Shown here: one piece after another, positions 41,346-49,529 of the stretch
How the letters are laid out: each line of letters opens with the position of its first letter
How positions within the stretch are numbered: position 1 is the first letter of the stretch
NCBI GenBank assembly: GCA_965212505.1
Contig: OZ243123.1
Location: 4,216,001-4,280,000, forward strand
DNA from: JAHEKO01 sp965212505
GTDB lineage: Bacteria; Acidobacteriota; Thermoanaerobaculia; Multivoradales; JAHEKO01
DNA: 64,000 bases
Direction of reading: 5' to 3'
Notes under the pieces: model-generated
The model's database searches: none
Told to the model about the DNA's origin: nothing
What the model saw: the letters and a program-made list of their open reading frames with translations, nothing else
Program-made: the position numbers and the translations under genes

Positions 41346-41490
41346 CGATCCGAGCGCGTCGACAGCGGCCACCCGACCCCGCCGACAGCCGGGGTCCCCG
41401 GGGGGCCGTGGCGGACCAGAGCTTCCTGGAACACAACGACCTTCCTGACAACAAGAGGCTCAGACGCAGGACCGCGAGCGGGTCCAGCCA

Positions 41491-42087
41491 CTAGCCATCG
41501 ACCGGGCCATCCGACGCTCGCGGAGCAAGACCGTCGGACCCCGCCGCATCGAAGCGGGAATCGCCGGCAGAAACGACGTCCTCTTCGAACCCGGTCCTGA
41601 CCTCGATCTTGAACGGCAGACCCGCTTCGTCGACCAGGATCTGCGTCGGCGGCGGCTCATCGCGCAGCTGAAGCCCGACAAGAGGCGGTACGACGATCCA
41701 CGCGAGGATCACCGCCGCTCGCATCGCACGCGAGAGGAGCGAGCGGCCAGGCTCACCCAGGCGCACGGGCTCGACCGCTCCGACGACCGGACATCCGAGT
41801 CGGTACCCGCGCTTGGGCAGCGTTTCGATGATCCTCGCGTCCCGAGCCGTCTCGCCGAACGCCCTGCGCAGACCCGAAACGGTCTTCGGAAGCACGTGAT
41901 CGACAACCGCCCGATCTCCCCAGACATCGCGCATCAGCGAGTCCTTGGACACGACCTCTCCTGCCGCCTCTACGAGACTGAGAAGCACCTCCATCTCGCG
42001 CGCCTGGAGCGTGCGGCGCTCTCGGTCCGAGACCATCCGGCACGTGCTCGGGTCGATCACCCACTCGTTGAGACGGAACCTCTTCAT
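41491..42087 (-). CDS. Membrane-bound winged-helix regulator, short
   Basis: 198 aa. Residues about 1-95 are an OmpR-like winged helix (LQAREMEVLLSLVEAAGEVVSKDSLMRDVWG and ARIIETLPKRGYRLGCPV). One membrane helix (AMRAAVILAWIVVPPLVGL, about 121-139) and a short external tail follow; the tail has no recognised domain and no TolB part, unlike the regulator at 39980. RBS is AGAGGGG. The start lies 3 bp after the stop of the alpha/beta hydrolase gene, so they form an operon; the regulator may sense a product of that enzyme. Confidence 0.8.
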   Translation of the reverse strand: MKRFRLNEWVIDPSTCRMVSDRERRTLQAREMEVLLSLVEAAGEVVSKDSLMRDVWGDRAVVDHVLPKTVSGLRRAFGETARDARIIETLPKRGYRLGCPVVGAVEPVRLGEPGRSLLSRAMRAAVILAWIVVPPLVGLQLRDEPPPTQILVDEAGLPFKIEVRTGFEEDVVSAGDSRFDAAGSDGLAPRASDGPVDG

Positions 42088-42090
42088 TCG

Positions 42091-43044
42091 CTACCCCTCT
42101 TCTTTTGACACCCGGAACTGGCGTTTCGTTTCGATGACTCCCAGGTTACGCAGGTAATCGAACTGTGTTTCGTAGAACTCCTCGGCTGCATGCCACCTGC
42201 CCGCGGCATCGACCGTGGCAACGCCGTGGTTTGCTCGCTCGAAGACCCGAAAATCGATGTGCTCCCGGCGATCTCCAAGCACCTCCAGTCGCTCGACACT
42301 TCGGCGCGTCGGCACGCTGAGATCGTACTCCCCCAGGAGGTAGAGCATCGGAGTGGCCCAGCTCTCGAGGTGCGCGATCGGATCGTAGCCACCGAAGTCG
42401 GCGCCGGCGGCGCGTGCCTCCTCGAGCTCGACATACAGCTCGTCCATGTCCACACGGCGCTCCCCGGCCCGGCTCGCCTGCCTCGCCGCGTCCGCGATCT
42501 CGCTGAAGACACCCTCCTCGCCCACCGTCACGGCCGGGCCGCCCACGACGATCACGAAGCGTGGCTTGGCGCCAACGGCCTCGAGTTGGGTTACCACCCA
42601 GCCACCTTGGCTGAACGCCGAGACGCCGACGCGGTCGGCATCGATGTCGTCACGGCCACAGAGGTAGTCGATCGCCGCGGCCGCGTCTCGGGCAAGTAGC
42701 GACAGACGAGCCAGCTGCGCCTCGGGATCGGTGTCGTCGAGCGGCTCAAAAACGCCCTCGGAGTCCCGCACCCCTCGCTTGTCCCACGCCAGGAAGGCCA
42801 CGCCCTCGGCGACAAATCGGTGCGGCACCGGGTCGGGGTCCAGCTGCAGATCCCGAATGCTCTTGCCGGATCCCGGAACGAACACGACCGCCGGATGCGG
42901 CCCCTCACCCTCGGGTAGCCAGAGTCGACCCGCCAGCTCGATGTCGCCGCTCGCGAAGCGGACCTCTTCAATCCGTAAGTCCGCAGCCCCAACCGAAGGC
43001 CCGGCGAGCAGTGAGATCAAGAGCGCAAGTGCGTGGATCTTCAT
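42091..43044 (-). CDS. Exported alpha/beta hydrolase
   Basis: 317 aa with GAAGGGAGA before the ATG and a signal peptide about 1-20. The fold motifs are VVFVPGSGKSIRD (oxyanion loop), VSAFSQGGW containing the nucleophile Ser near residue 144, and NHGV near residue 281 as the catalytic His. Yields FLAWDKRGVRDSEG, typical of the BAAT/dienelactone-like serine esterases. Probably a periplasmic esterase or thioesterase. It is the first gene of a two-gene operon with the winged-helix regulator. Confidence 0.85.
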   Translation of the reverse strand: MKIHALALLISLLAGPSVGAADLRIEEVRFASGDIELAGRLWLPEGEGPHPAVVFVPGSGKSIRDLQLDPDPVPHRFVAEGVAFLAWDKRGVRDSEGVFEPLDDTDPEAQLARLSLLARDAAAAIDYLCGRDDIDADRVGVSAFSQGGWVVTQLEAVGAKPRFVIVVGGPAVTVGEEGVFSEIADAARQASRAGERRVDMDELYVELEEARAAGADFGGYDPIAHLESWATPMLYLLGEYDLSVPTRRSVERLEVLGDRREHIDFRVFERANHGVATVDAAGRWHAAEEFYETQFDYLRNLGVIETKRQFRVSKEEG

Positions 43045-43379
43045 CTTCGTCTCCCTTCGCTTACATTCGTACCGTGAGCCTCGGGGACCTCGTGCACCCG
43101 AGGAGACACAGTCAAGCGACTGGAACGCAGAAAGTCCTCACCGAACTCTCACCTGACGATCCAGACGGGACACGCCGCCCTCACCTCGGCACGGTCGCGG
43201 GGCGGAATCCACCGCCTCGAAGATCAATCACCGCCGCGGACCGGCTAGACGAGCTCGACAGACTCTTGTTCCCGACCTCGAGAAAGCTCGACACGAGGTC
43301 CACGATTGGGCAGGCGCCAAACCCCGGGCGACGAACCGGCGGAGACGCAGCGATCGTCGGTCGCGTCACCGCCCCCCGG
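43045..43379. other. Gap of 335 bp without a supported gene
   Basis: It lies between two minus-strand hydrolase genes and should contain the promoter of the hydrolase at 42091. Short open frames are present on both strands, but none has a start signal or resembles a protein family. No hairpin with a T-run is seen. Confidence 0.5.
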
Positions 43380-44474
43380 TCATGACTTCAAGAGCAGGGA
43401 GAACCATGGAAGGACCTCGGTGTACATCCGCCCCTCCCGCCCCCACAGCCGGTTCCGATGATCGCCGTTGTACTCCTCGTACACATGTGGCACGCCGAGC
43501 TCGGTCAGCACCCGTGACAGCTCTCCCGAAACGGCCGGGATGTGCGTGAACTCGTCCTCGGTCCCCGCATCGAACCGCAACCCGCGCAGCCGGAGCAGGT
43601 TCGCTCGGTAGCGCGGCGCCAGAAGAGCCGGGAATCTCTCGTTCCACGCCTCGTGCACCGCGCCATTCGGTACGAGTTCGCCATTTTCGAGAGCGAACGG
43701 GAAGTCGACGAAGAACGGCGCACGGTCCGGGTTGGGGGAGAAGGCCTGCGACAGGCAGACGAGGCCCCGTTCCCAGAGGCCATCGAGCTCACTCCAGTCG
43801 CGTCGAGCCAGAAGAGCTCGGAACGCCGGGTTCTCCGCGACCAGGTCGCCTCCCCAGCCGAGTACCGCCGGACTCATACCGTAGACCGCGCCGAAGACGT
43901 CCGGATACTTCATGCCGAGCAGGATGGCGCCGTAGCCGCCCATGGAGTGGCCAGCGATTCCGCGACTCTCGGCACCAGGCAGGGTCCGATAGGTCTGATC
44001 GACCCAGGCCACCAGTTCGCGCACGGTGAAGGTCTCCCAGAGCCCCGTGACCGGCGAGTCGGCGTAGAAGCTACCGCCGGCGCGCGTCATCTGATCGGGC
44101 ATGACGACGATCATCTCCGCCAGTCGCCCACTCGCAACGCCTTCGTTCATTAGCCGCTCCAGCGTTCCGAACCGGGCTGCCGGATTGCCGGCCGCGGGCG
44201 ACCAGTCGCGATCGGTACCACCGATGCCGTGCAACAGAAAAAGAACCGGGTAGCGCCTGGCCGGGGACGTCGCGTAGCTCGGCGGCAGATAGACCGCTAC
44301 GTTTCGATCGGGGTTCTCACCGGTCACCGATTCCGCGAGCGAGGCCACGTGGACGCTGACGACGGACTGTCTGCCAGCGATCGGTCTGTCGGTGGATCGG
44401 AACGCGGCCAGGGTCGCTAGCAGGAGCAGGGCGGCGCTTGCGGGAGCAACACGTCGGAACTGTTCTCTTCTCAT
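43380..44474 (-). CDS. Exported esterase D-type serine hydrolase
   Basis: 364 aa with GAAAGGAGA before the ATG and a signal peptide about 1-24. YPVLFLLHGIGGTDRDW is the oxyanion region and IAGHSMGGYGAILLGMKYPDVFGAVYGMSP is the nucleophile elbow with GHSMGG, as in esterase D, antigen 85 and feruloyl esterases. Asp and His are expected in the C-terminal part (EYNGDHRNRLWGRE, His in GDHRN). Acts outside the cytoplasm on carboxylic esters; the substrate is not evident. Monocistronic, upstream of no clear partner. Confidence 0.85.
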   Translation of the reverse strand: MRREQFRRVAPASAALLLLATLAAFRSTDRPIAGRQSVVSVHVASLAESVTGENPDRNVAVYLPPSYATSPARRYPVLFLLHGIGGTDRDWSPAAGNPAARFGTLERLMNEGVASGRLAEMIVVMPDQMTRAGGSFYADSPVTGLWETFTVRELVAWVDQTYRTLPGAESRGIAGHSMGGYGAILLGMKYPDVFGAVYGMSPAVLGWGGDLVAENPAFRALLARRDWSELDGLWERGLVCLSQAFSPNPDRAPFFVDFPFALENGELVPNGAVHEAWNERFPALLAPRYRANLLRLRGLRFDAGTEDEFTHIPAVSGELSRVLTELGVPHVYEEYNGDHRNRLWGREGRMYTEVLPWFSLLLKS

Positions 44475-44579
44475 CCAGGTCTCCTTTCGGTCCTACCTCA
44501 TCGAGCTCGAGCGCACGATCGCGCGACTCGACGCCGCTGTCGTCTCGGTGGGACCGGTGAGACGAGAATTGTGGAGAGA

Positions 44580-45692
44580 TCAGCTGAGCTGAAGTCGTCG
44601 GAACGCGGTGGGCGTCGTGCCGTGGGCGTCGCGGAACGCCCGGTAGAACGACGCCTTGCTCGCGAAGCCCGACTCGAACGCCAGGTCGAGCACCGTACGT
44701 CCCCGCAGGTCACGGTCGCCGGCAAGGCGCTCGAAGTGGGCCAGTCGATGTCGGTTGAGCAGCTCGTAGAAGCCGACGCCGAGACCATCGTTGAGCACCA
44801 TCGAAAGGCGATTCTCGGTGACTCTGAGCGCCGTCGCCAGATCACGGAGCGTCAGCTCCGGCTCCAGATAGGGCCGCTCGCCTTCAAACCACACCTCGAG
44901 GCGACGGACATCGGCCGCGAGTCGCTCATCGCGCGGCGGTCTCGGACGCGCCGAGAGTACCCACGGCCGGAGCAGAGCCATCGCGGACACCAGATAGAGG
45001 AGGGCGACGAGAGTCAGGTTCGAGAAGAGGTCGGTGTCGATCCTGACGCCGGGCGCGAGGGCATCGACGAACACCAGGAGATAGAGCGCCGTGACCGCCA
45101 CCGCCAGGGCTACGACCCATTTCGTGAGCCACTCGAGGCTCCGACTGCGGCGAGACACGGCGAGACGCCGCGCGCCTTCGGCGCCTCGCCTCAGCGTCTC
45201 GAAGGTAGCGAAGAGGAACGCATAGAAGAGTGAAGCCTTGACGAAAAAGAACCCCAACGCCACCCGTTTGAAGAGCGCCGGACTCAGCTCGGCACCGCGC
45301 ACCCACGGCACGACGTAGAGGCCGGCCCAGAGCGACACACCCACGGCGAGAGGCGCAAACGTCCAGCTGTCGCGTGCGCGCCAACGCCGTTCGGGCGCGA
45401 CGACATAGCGCGCGAACAACAGCAGTAGAGGACCCAGCGCCAGCTCGGTATTGATGCTGAGGTAGCCGACCCAGCGCAGATCCACCGAAGGCCAGGCGAA
45501 CCGAGTCAACTGCCCGAGGGCGAGTATCGTGAGAGCACCCACCAAACAGATGAGGCTCCACCGAACGCCACGATTGGCGGACCGCTTGGCGAGCAGACCC
45601 AGGGTGAGGAACAGACCCTGCGCCGCTCCAATGGCGAGGAGCGCTGTCTCGGCCACAACTCTGTGACGGGCGACGGTCACAAAATGTTGCAT
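44580..45692 (-). CDS. AraC-family regulator with an N-terminal 7-helix membrane domain
   Basis: 370 aa. Residues about 15-245 contain seven hydrophobic segments (ETALLAIGAAQGLFLTLGLL, WSLICLVGALTILALG, ELALGPLLLLFARYV and so on), the arrangement found in a group of membrane AraC regulators. Residues about 260-370 are the two HTH motifs: LTLRDLATALRVTENRLSMVLND and TVLDLAFESGFASKASFYRAFRDAHGTTPTAFR. It should bind DNA from the membrane in response to a small external or lipid-phase signal. GAGGCGG precedes the ATG. Confidence 0.85.
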   Translation of the reverse strand: MQHFVTVARHRVVAETALLAIGAAQGLFLTLGLLAKRSANRGVRWSLICLVGALTILALGQLTRFAWPSVDLRWVGYLSINTELALGPLLLLFARYVVAPERRWRARDSWTFAPLAVGVSLWAGLYVVPWVRGAELSPALFKRVALGFFFVKASLFYAFLFATFETLRRGAEGARRLAVSRRSRSLEWLTKWVVALAVAVTALYLLVFVDALAPGVRIDTDLFSNLTLVALLYLVSAMALLRPWVLSARPRPPRDERLAADVRRLEVWFEGERPYLEPELTLRDLATALRVTENRLSMVLNDGLGVGFYELLNRHRLAHFERLAGDRDLRGRTVLDLAFESGFASKASFYRAFRDAHGTTPTAFRRLQLS

Positions 45693-45743
45693 CCGCCTCG
45701 CCCAAGCGGCGACCCCAGATCACCTGCGGCCAGGGTCTAGAAA

Positions 45744-46049
45744 CTAGTCGCCGCCGAGACGCTGGAAGACCTCGTCCAGGTCCGTGGCCGGTCGCGAGAA
45801 GCTGCCGACGTGGCCCACCCGCTGGAGTACCGCTGCGCAGACAGAGTCCGGGTCGTCGACGCCTCGAATCTCTAGCTGCTCGGGCATCACCTTCTCGACC
45901 ACAGCTCTCAGCTCGCGAGGCGTCACCGTCTCCGGGCGGACTCCGCCCGCTTTGAGCGCGAGTCGCAGCGTCCCTTGAGCTTGAAGCAGGCTCCAACGCG
46001 TCCGGATCTGAAGCTCTTCCGCGGCCAGCTCGAAGATCTCAGGAGTCAT
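45744..46049 (-). CDS. Small cytoplasmic protein of unknown function
   Basis: 101 aa from ATG 46049, with GAGGTG upstream; the longer reading from 46118 lacks a start signal. The protein reads as helices and two strands: PEIFELAAEELQIRTRWSLLQAQGTLRLALKAGGV, then a Cys-containing C-terminus (DSVCAAVLQRVGHVG). The overall look recalls small helical regulators, but no family is recognised. It precedes the sigma-54-controlled ABC transporter operon on the opposite strand. Confidence 0.6.
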   Translation of the reverse strand: MTPEIFELAAEELQIRTRWSLLQAQGTLRLALKAGGVRPETVTPRELRAVVEKVMPEQLEIRGVDDPDSVCAAVLQRVGHVGSFSRPATDLDEVFQRLGGD

Positions 46050-46232
46050 CACCTCGTCCCCTCGCGCACCCTTGTTTCTCCGTCTCTCCACCCTCGATCC
46101 AGCGGTCCCGACGATCACGCCGACTGGGAACTAAAGTTTCGACCGCTTGGGAGCGCCACTCCCCGAGACGCTGGCCCCAACCGCTAGAAGCTCGGGCCGG
46201 CGCTGACCGGACTCCAGACGGGCCGAAGGTAG

Positions 46233-46248
46233 TGTCCGAAATCGAACA
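46233..46248 (+). promoter_or_regulatory. Candidate upstream activator sequence
   Basis: TGTCCGAAATCGAACA is a dyad with 6 of 8 symmetric positions, about 75-90 bp upstream of the -24 box. That is the usual position for an NtrC-type binding site. The regulator encoded at 50753-52144 is the obvious candidate to bind it. Confidence 0.35.
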
Positions 46249-46322
46249 TCGCTGTGCGGCAGCGGACGGCAACGACGATTGTTCAAACCGAATAACTGAT
46301 TGTCCATCAGCAACTTAGATGA

Positions 46323-46338
46323 TGGCACGCCGGTTGCG
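46323..46338 (+). promoter_or_regulatory. Sigma-54 promoter (-24/-12)
   Basis: TGGCACG at 46323-46329, four bases, then TTGCG at 46334-46338, an almost perfect match to TGGCACG-N4-TTGCW. The expected transcription start is about 46349, only four bases before the ATG of the adaptor gene. The operon ends with a sigma-54 activator and its kinase, which supports the call. Confidence 0.85.
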
Positions 46339-46352
46339 GAGTAGGTTCGCAG

Positions 46353-47597
46353 ATGGATCGCGAACTGAGCAGATCGACACGAAGACGCCAGGCGCTACGC
46401 CGCTGGGTGACGCCACTCGCGGCCCTCTTGGTCGCCGTGCTTTTGTTCGTGTGGCTGACCGGATTGCTGAGACCTTCGATCGATCGATCGAGGATCCGCA
46501 CGTCGCACGTCGAGCGGGGGCCGATCGAGGCGGTTCTGACGGCGGACGGAACGGTTCAGCCAGCGTCAGAACAGGTTCTCTCGAGTCCGATCGACGGTCG
46601 CGTCATGCGGGTGCTGCGTCGACCGGGAGCCCTGCTCGACGTGGGCGACGCCGTCCTCGAGCTCGACCGCAGTACGACCGAACTTGGAGTCGAACGCCTG
46701 GAAGGCGAGATCACACAGGCCGAGGCGCGCCGGCGTGAGCTCGAAGCGCAACTCGACGAGATGCTCAACGAGAAGACCGGGGAGCGCCAAATCAAGACGC
46801 TCGACCTCGAAGAGCTGACCTACGAAGAAGAACAGCGACAGGAGCTGTTCGAGCAGGGGCTGGTTTCCGAGTCGATCCTCAGGTCGAGTAGCGCACGGTT
46901 GGAGAAGGCGCAGATCCAACTCCAGATGATCGAGCAGTCCACGATCAACGCGCGGCGCGCACTCGAAGCGCAGATCGGCGTGCTCGACGCCGACCTCGGC
47001 ATTCAGAAACGAGAGCTGGCGGTGGCGCGTCGCCAGCTCGAGCGCGCGACGACGGCGGCAAACCGGGTCGGCGTGCTCACCTGGGTTTTCGACGAGGAGG
47101 GGGCGACGGTACGTGAAGGCGACGTCCTCGCACGAATCGCCGACCTCGACCGCTTTCGCGTCGAGGCGCGACTCTCCGACATTCACGCCTCTCGCGTTCG
47201 ACTCGGGCAGCGTGCTCGCGTGGTCGTGGAGGATCGCTCGATCGACGCGAGGGTCGACCGCATCTTCCCCTCGGTCGAGTCCGGCGTACTGCGCTTCTGG
47301 TTGACCCTCGACGAGGGGCCGCACGAGGGCCTGCGCGCCAACCTGCGCGTCGACGCACTGGTCGTCACCACATCGGTCGACGACGCCTTGACCATCGCCA
47401 AGGGGCCCGCAGTCAACGGCGGCGGCGTCCAGCAACTCTTCGTTCTGGAGGGTGCACGTGCCGTGAGGCGAACGGTGACGATCGGCTTTTCGAGTTGGGA
47501 CCGCTGGCAGGTCGAGAGCGGCCTCGAGGAGGGCGACGAGGTCGTCATCTCGGACATGAACGAGTTTACGCATCTGAAGGAGCTACCCGTCAGATGA
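46353..47597 (+). CDS. HlyD-family periplasmic adaptor protein
   Basis: 414 aa. One N-terminal membrane helix (VTPLAALLVAVLLFVWLTGLL, about 19-39). Residues about 55-90 and 225-250 are the two halves of a biotinyl-lipoyl-like domain (VLSSPIDGRVMRVLRRPGALLDVGDAVLELD). Residues about 105-210 form a long coiled coil (LEGEITQAEARRRELEAQLDEML). A beta-barrel part is at residues about 250-330. It links the inner-membrane ABC transporter to an outer-membrane channel that is not encoded here. With a sigma-54 start of transcription four bases upstream of the ATG, its mRNA is nearly leaderless. Confidence 0.85.
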   Translation: MDRELSRSTRRRQALRRWVTPLAALLVAVLLFVWLTGLLRPSIDRSRIRTSHVERGPIEAVLTADGTVQPASEQVLSSPIDGRVMRVLRRPGALLDVGDAVLELDRSTTELGVERLEGEITQAEARRRELEAQLDEMLNEKTGERQIKTLDLEELTYEEEQRQELFEQGLVSESILRSSSARLEKAQIQLQMIEQSTINARRALEAQIGVLDADLGIQKRELAVARRQLERATTAANRVGVLTWVFDEEGATVREGDVLARIADLDRFRVEARLSDIHASRVRLGQRARVVVEDRSIDARVDRIFPSVESGVLRFWLTLDEGPHEGLRANLRVDALVVTTSVDDALTIAKGPAVNGGGVQQLFVLEGARAVRRTVTIGFSSWDRWQVESGLEEGDEVVISDMNEFTHLKELPVR

Positions 47598-48286
47598 CAG
47601 AAGAAGCCAAGGAGCGAAGGACGATGATTCACCTCGACAACCTGCAGAAGGTGTACCGCACCGACCGCATCGAAACACTGGCTCTGTCGCACATCAATCT
47701 CGAGGTCGAGCAGGGCGCCTTCATCTCGATCATGGGGCCGTCAGGGTGCGGCAAGAGCACGCTCTTGAACATGATCGGCCTGATCGATCGCCCGACCGAG
47801 GGTGACGTGATTCTGGACGGCGCGTCGACCATCGAGCTGAGAGACAGAGGCCTGGCCGCGTTTCGCAATCAACGCATCGGCTTCGTCTTCCAGAGCTTTC
47901 ACCTGATCCCGGACCTGCGCGTGGTCGACAACGTCGAGCTGCCACTGCTCTACCGCAAGATGCGCTCGACAGAGCGTCGCAAGGCTGCGATGGCTGCGCT
48001 CGACCGAGTCGAGCTCAACTCGCGCGCGTTCCACTTCCCGACACAGCTCTCCGGCGGCCAGCAACAGCGAGTGGCAGTGGCCCGGGCGATCGTGGGCAAG
48101 CCCGACATCCTGCTCGCCGACGAGCCCACCGGGAACCTCGACAGTCACATGGGTGACGAGATCATGGACCTTCTCGAGGAGCTGAACAACGAGGGGACGA
48201 CGGTGGTGATGGTCACCCACGACGACCGCCTCGCGCAGCGCACCGAGCGAATCGTTCGTCTCTTCGACGGTCGGCAGGTGGCCTGA
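47594..48286 (+). CDS. ABC transporter ATP-binding protein (MacB/LolD type)
   Basis: 230 aa from ATG 47594, which overlaps the preceding stop (ATGA); ATG 47624 with AAGGAG upstream would give the usual family N-terminus. All ABC motifs are intact: Walker A GPSGCGKST, Q-loop FVFQSFHLIPDL, signature LSGGQQQRVAVARAI, Walker B ILLADEPTGNLD and the switch His in VMVTHDD. Belongs to the MacB/LolD group that works with FtsX-like permeases and HlyD adaptors. Part of the sigma-54 operon with the two permease genes that follow. Confidence 0.9.
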   Translation: MTEEAKERRTMIHLDNLQKVYRTDRIETLALSHINLEVEQGAFISIMGPSGCGKSTLLNMIGLIDRPTEGDVILDGASTIELRDRGLAAFRNQRIGFVFQSFHLIPDLRVVDNVELPLLYRKMRSTERRKAAMAALDRVELNSRAFHFPTQLSGGQQQRVAVARAIVGKPDILLADEPTGNLDSHMGDEIMDLLEELNNEGTTVVMVTHDDRLAQRTERIVRLFDGRQVA

Positions 48287-48287
48287 G

Positions 48288-49529
48288 ATGCTGCGCAGTC
48301 ACCTTCTACTGGCACTCCGCGTCCTGCTCCGACGCCCCTTCTTCACCTTCGTCAGCCTGTTCGCCATCAGCATCACGTTGGTGGTGCTGGCGGTGGCTAC
48401 GGCCGTCCTCGATCACACCTTCGCTCCGAAGAGCCCAGAAGTGAACCAAGAGCGCACGCTCGGCCTCTACCACATGTTCATGCACGGCGAGTCGCACGTC
48501 TGGGAGAGCACACCCGGCTATGCGTTCCTCGATCGCTACGTTCGAACGCTGCCCGACGTCGAGCGGGTCACCCTGTTCACCCAGACGTCGACGCTGGCCT
48601 CCTATCAGACCGGCGAGAAGACGGAGCTTCACGCCAAGCGGACGGACGGCGAGTTCTGGCGAGTCTTCGAGTTCGATTTCGTCGAGGGCGAGCCGTTCAC
48701 CCCAGCCGACGAGGAGCTGGGCAACGCGGTCGCAATCATCAACGTCTCGACCCGCGATCGGCTCTTCGCCGGTCGAAGTGCGCTCGGCGAATCGCTGACT
48801 CTCGACGGCCAGCGCTTTCGCGTAGCGGGTGTGGTCGAGAACGTCTCCTCCCTCCGCCCCGACCCGTTCGCAGATGTGTGGGTTCCGATCAGCACCGCCA
48901 AGAGCAGTCTCTACCGAGAAGGGTTCTTCGGCGAATTCAACGCGGTCGTCATGGCACGCGACAAGGCCGACCTACCGCGGATCAAGAGTGAGTTCGCAGC
49001 GGTCCTCCCGGAGGTCGAGCTGCCCGATGAGCGCAAGTACACGGCGCTCAACGGTGGACTCGACAGCCGCTTCGAGTGGGTCTCGCGCGACTTCTTCTCC
49101 GAGGACTACGCGGAGAGCCGACCCGGGCGGCTCCTCGGCTGGATCGTCGGCATGATGTTCCTTTTCATGCTCCTCCCGAGTGTCAACCTGATCAACGTCA
49201 ACATCAGTCGCATCATGGAGCGGGCCTCCGAAATCGGAGTGCGCAAGGCGTTCGGCGCCTCGTCACGCGCCTTGGTGGGCCAGTTCCTACTCGAGAACCT
49301 GCTACTGACCGGCGTCGGCGCGCTGCTCGGTCTGGCTCTCTCGACGCTGGCCCTGCGAGCTCTCTCGTCCACTGGGTTCGTGCCCTACGCGGACTTCGTC
49401 ATCAACGCGCGGGTCTTCGCCTACGGCCTCGCCATCACCCTCTTCTTCGGGCTCCTCTCAGGGGTCTATCCGGCTTGGAAAATGTCGCGGCTCGAGCCGG
49501 TCGATGCGCTGCGCGGGAGGTCGATGTGA
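48288..49529 (+). CDS. FtsX-type ABC permease 1
   Basis: 413 aa. Helix 1 (FFTFVSLFAISITLVVLAVATAVL) is followed by a periplasmic MacB-like core domain (residues about 45-280), then three more membrane helices (LGWIVGMMFLFMLLPSVNLINVNISRIMERASEIGVRKAFGAS, LLENLLLTGVGALLGLALSTLAL and FAYGLAITLFFGLLSGVYPAW). The ERASEIGVRKAFGAS stretch is the conserved cytoplasmic coupling loop. It probably forms a heterodimer with permease 2. Its last bases overlap the start of permease 2 (GTGA). Confidence 0.85.
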   Translation: MLRSHLLLALRVLLRRPFFTFVSLFAISITLVVLAVATAVLDHTFAPKSPEVNQERTLGLYHMFMHGESHVWESTPGYAFLDRYVRTLPDVERVTLFTQTSTLASYQTGEKTELHAKRTDGEFWRVFEFDFVEGEPFTPADEELGNAVAIINVSTRDRLFAGRSALGESLTLDGQRFRVAGVVENVSSLRPDPFADVWVPISTAKSSLYREGFFGEFNAVVMARDKADLPRIKSEFAAVLPEVELPDERKYTALNGGLDSRFEWVSRDFFSEDYAESRPGRLLGWIVGMMFLFMLLPSVNLINVNISRIMERASEIGVRKAFGASSRALVGQFLLENLLLTGVGALLGLALSTLALRALSSTGFVPYADFVINARVFAYGLAITLFFGLLSGVYPAWKMSRLEPVDALRGRSM

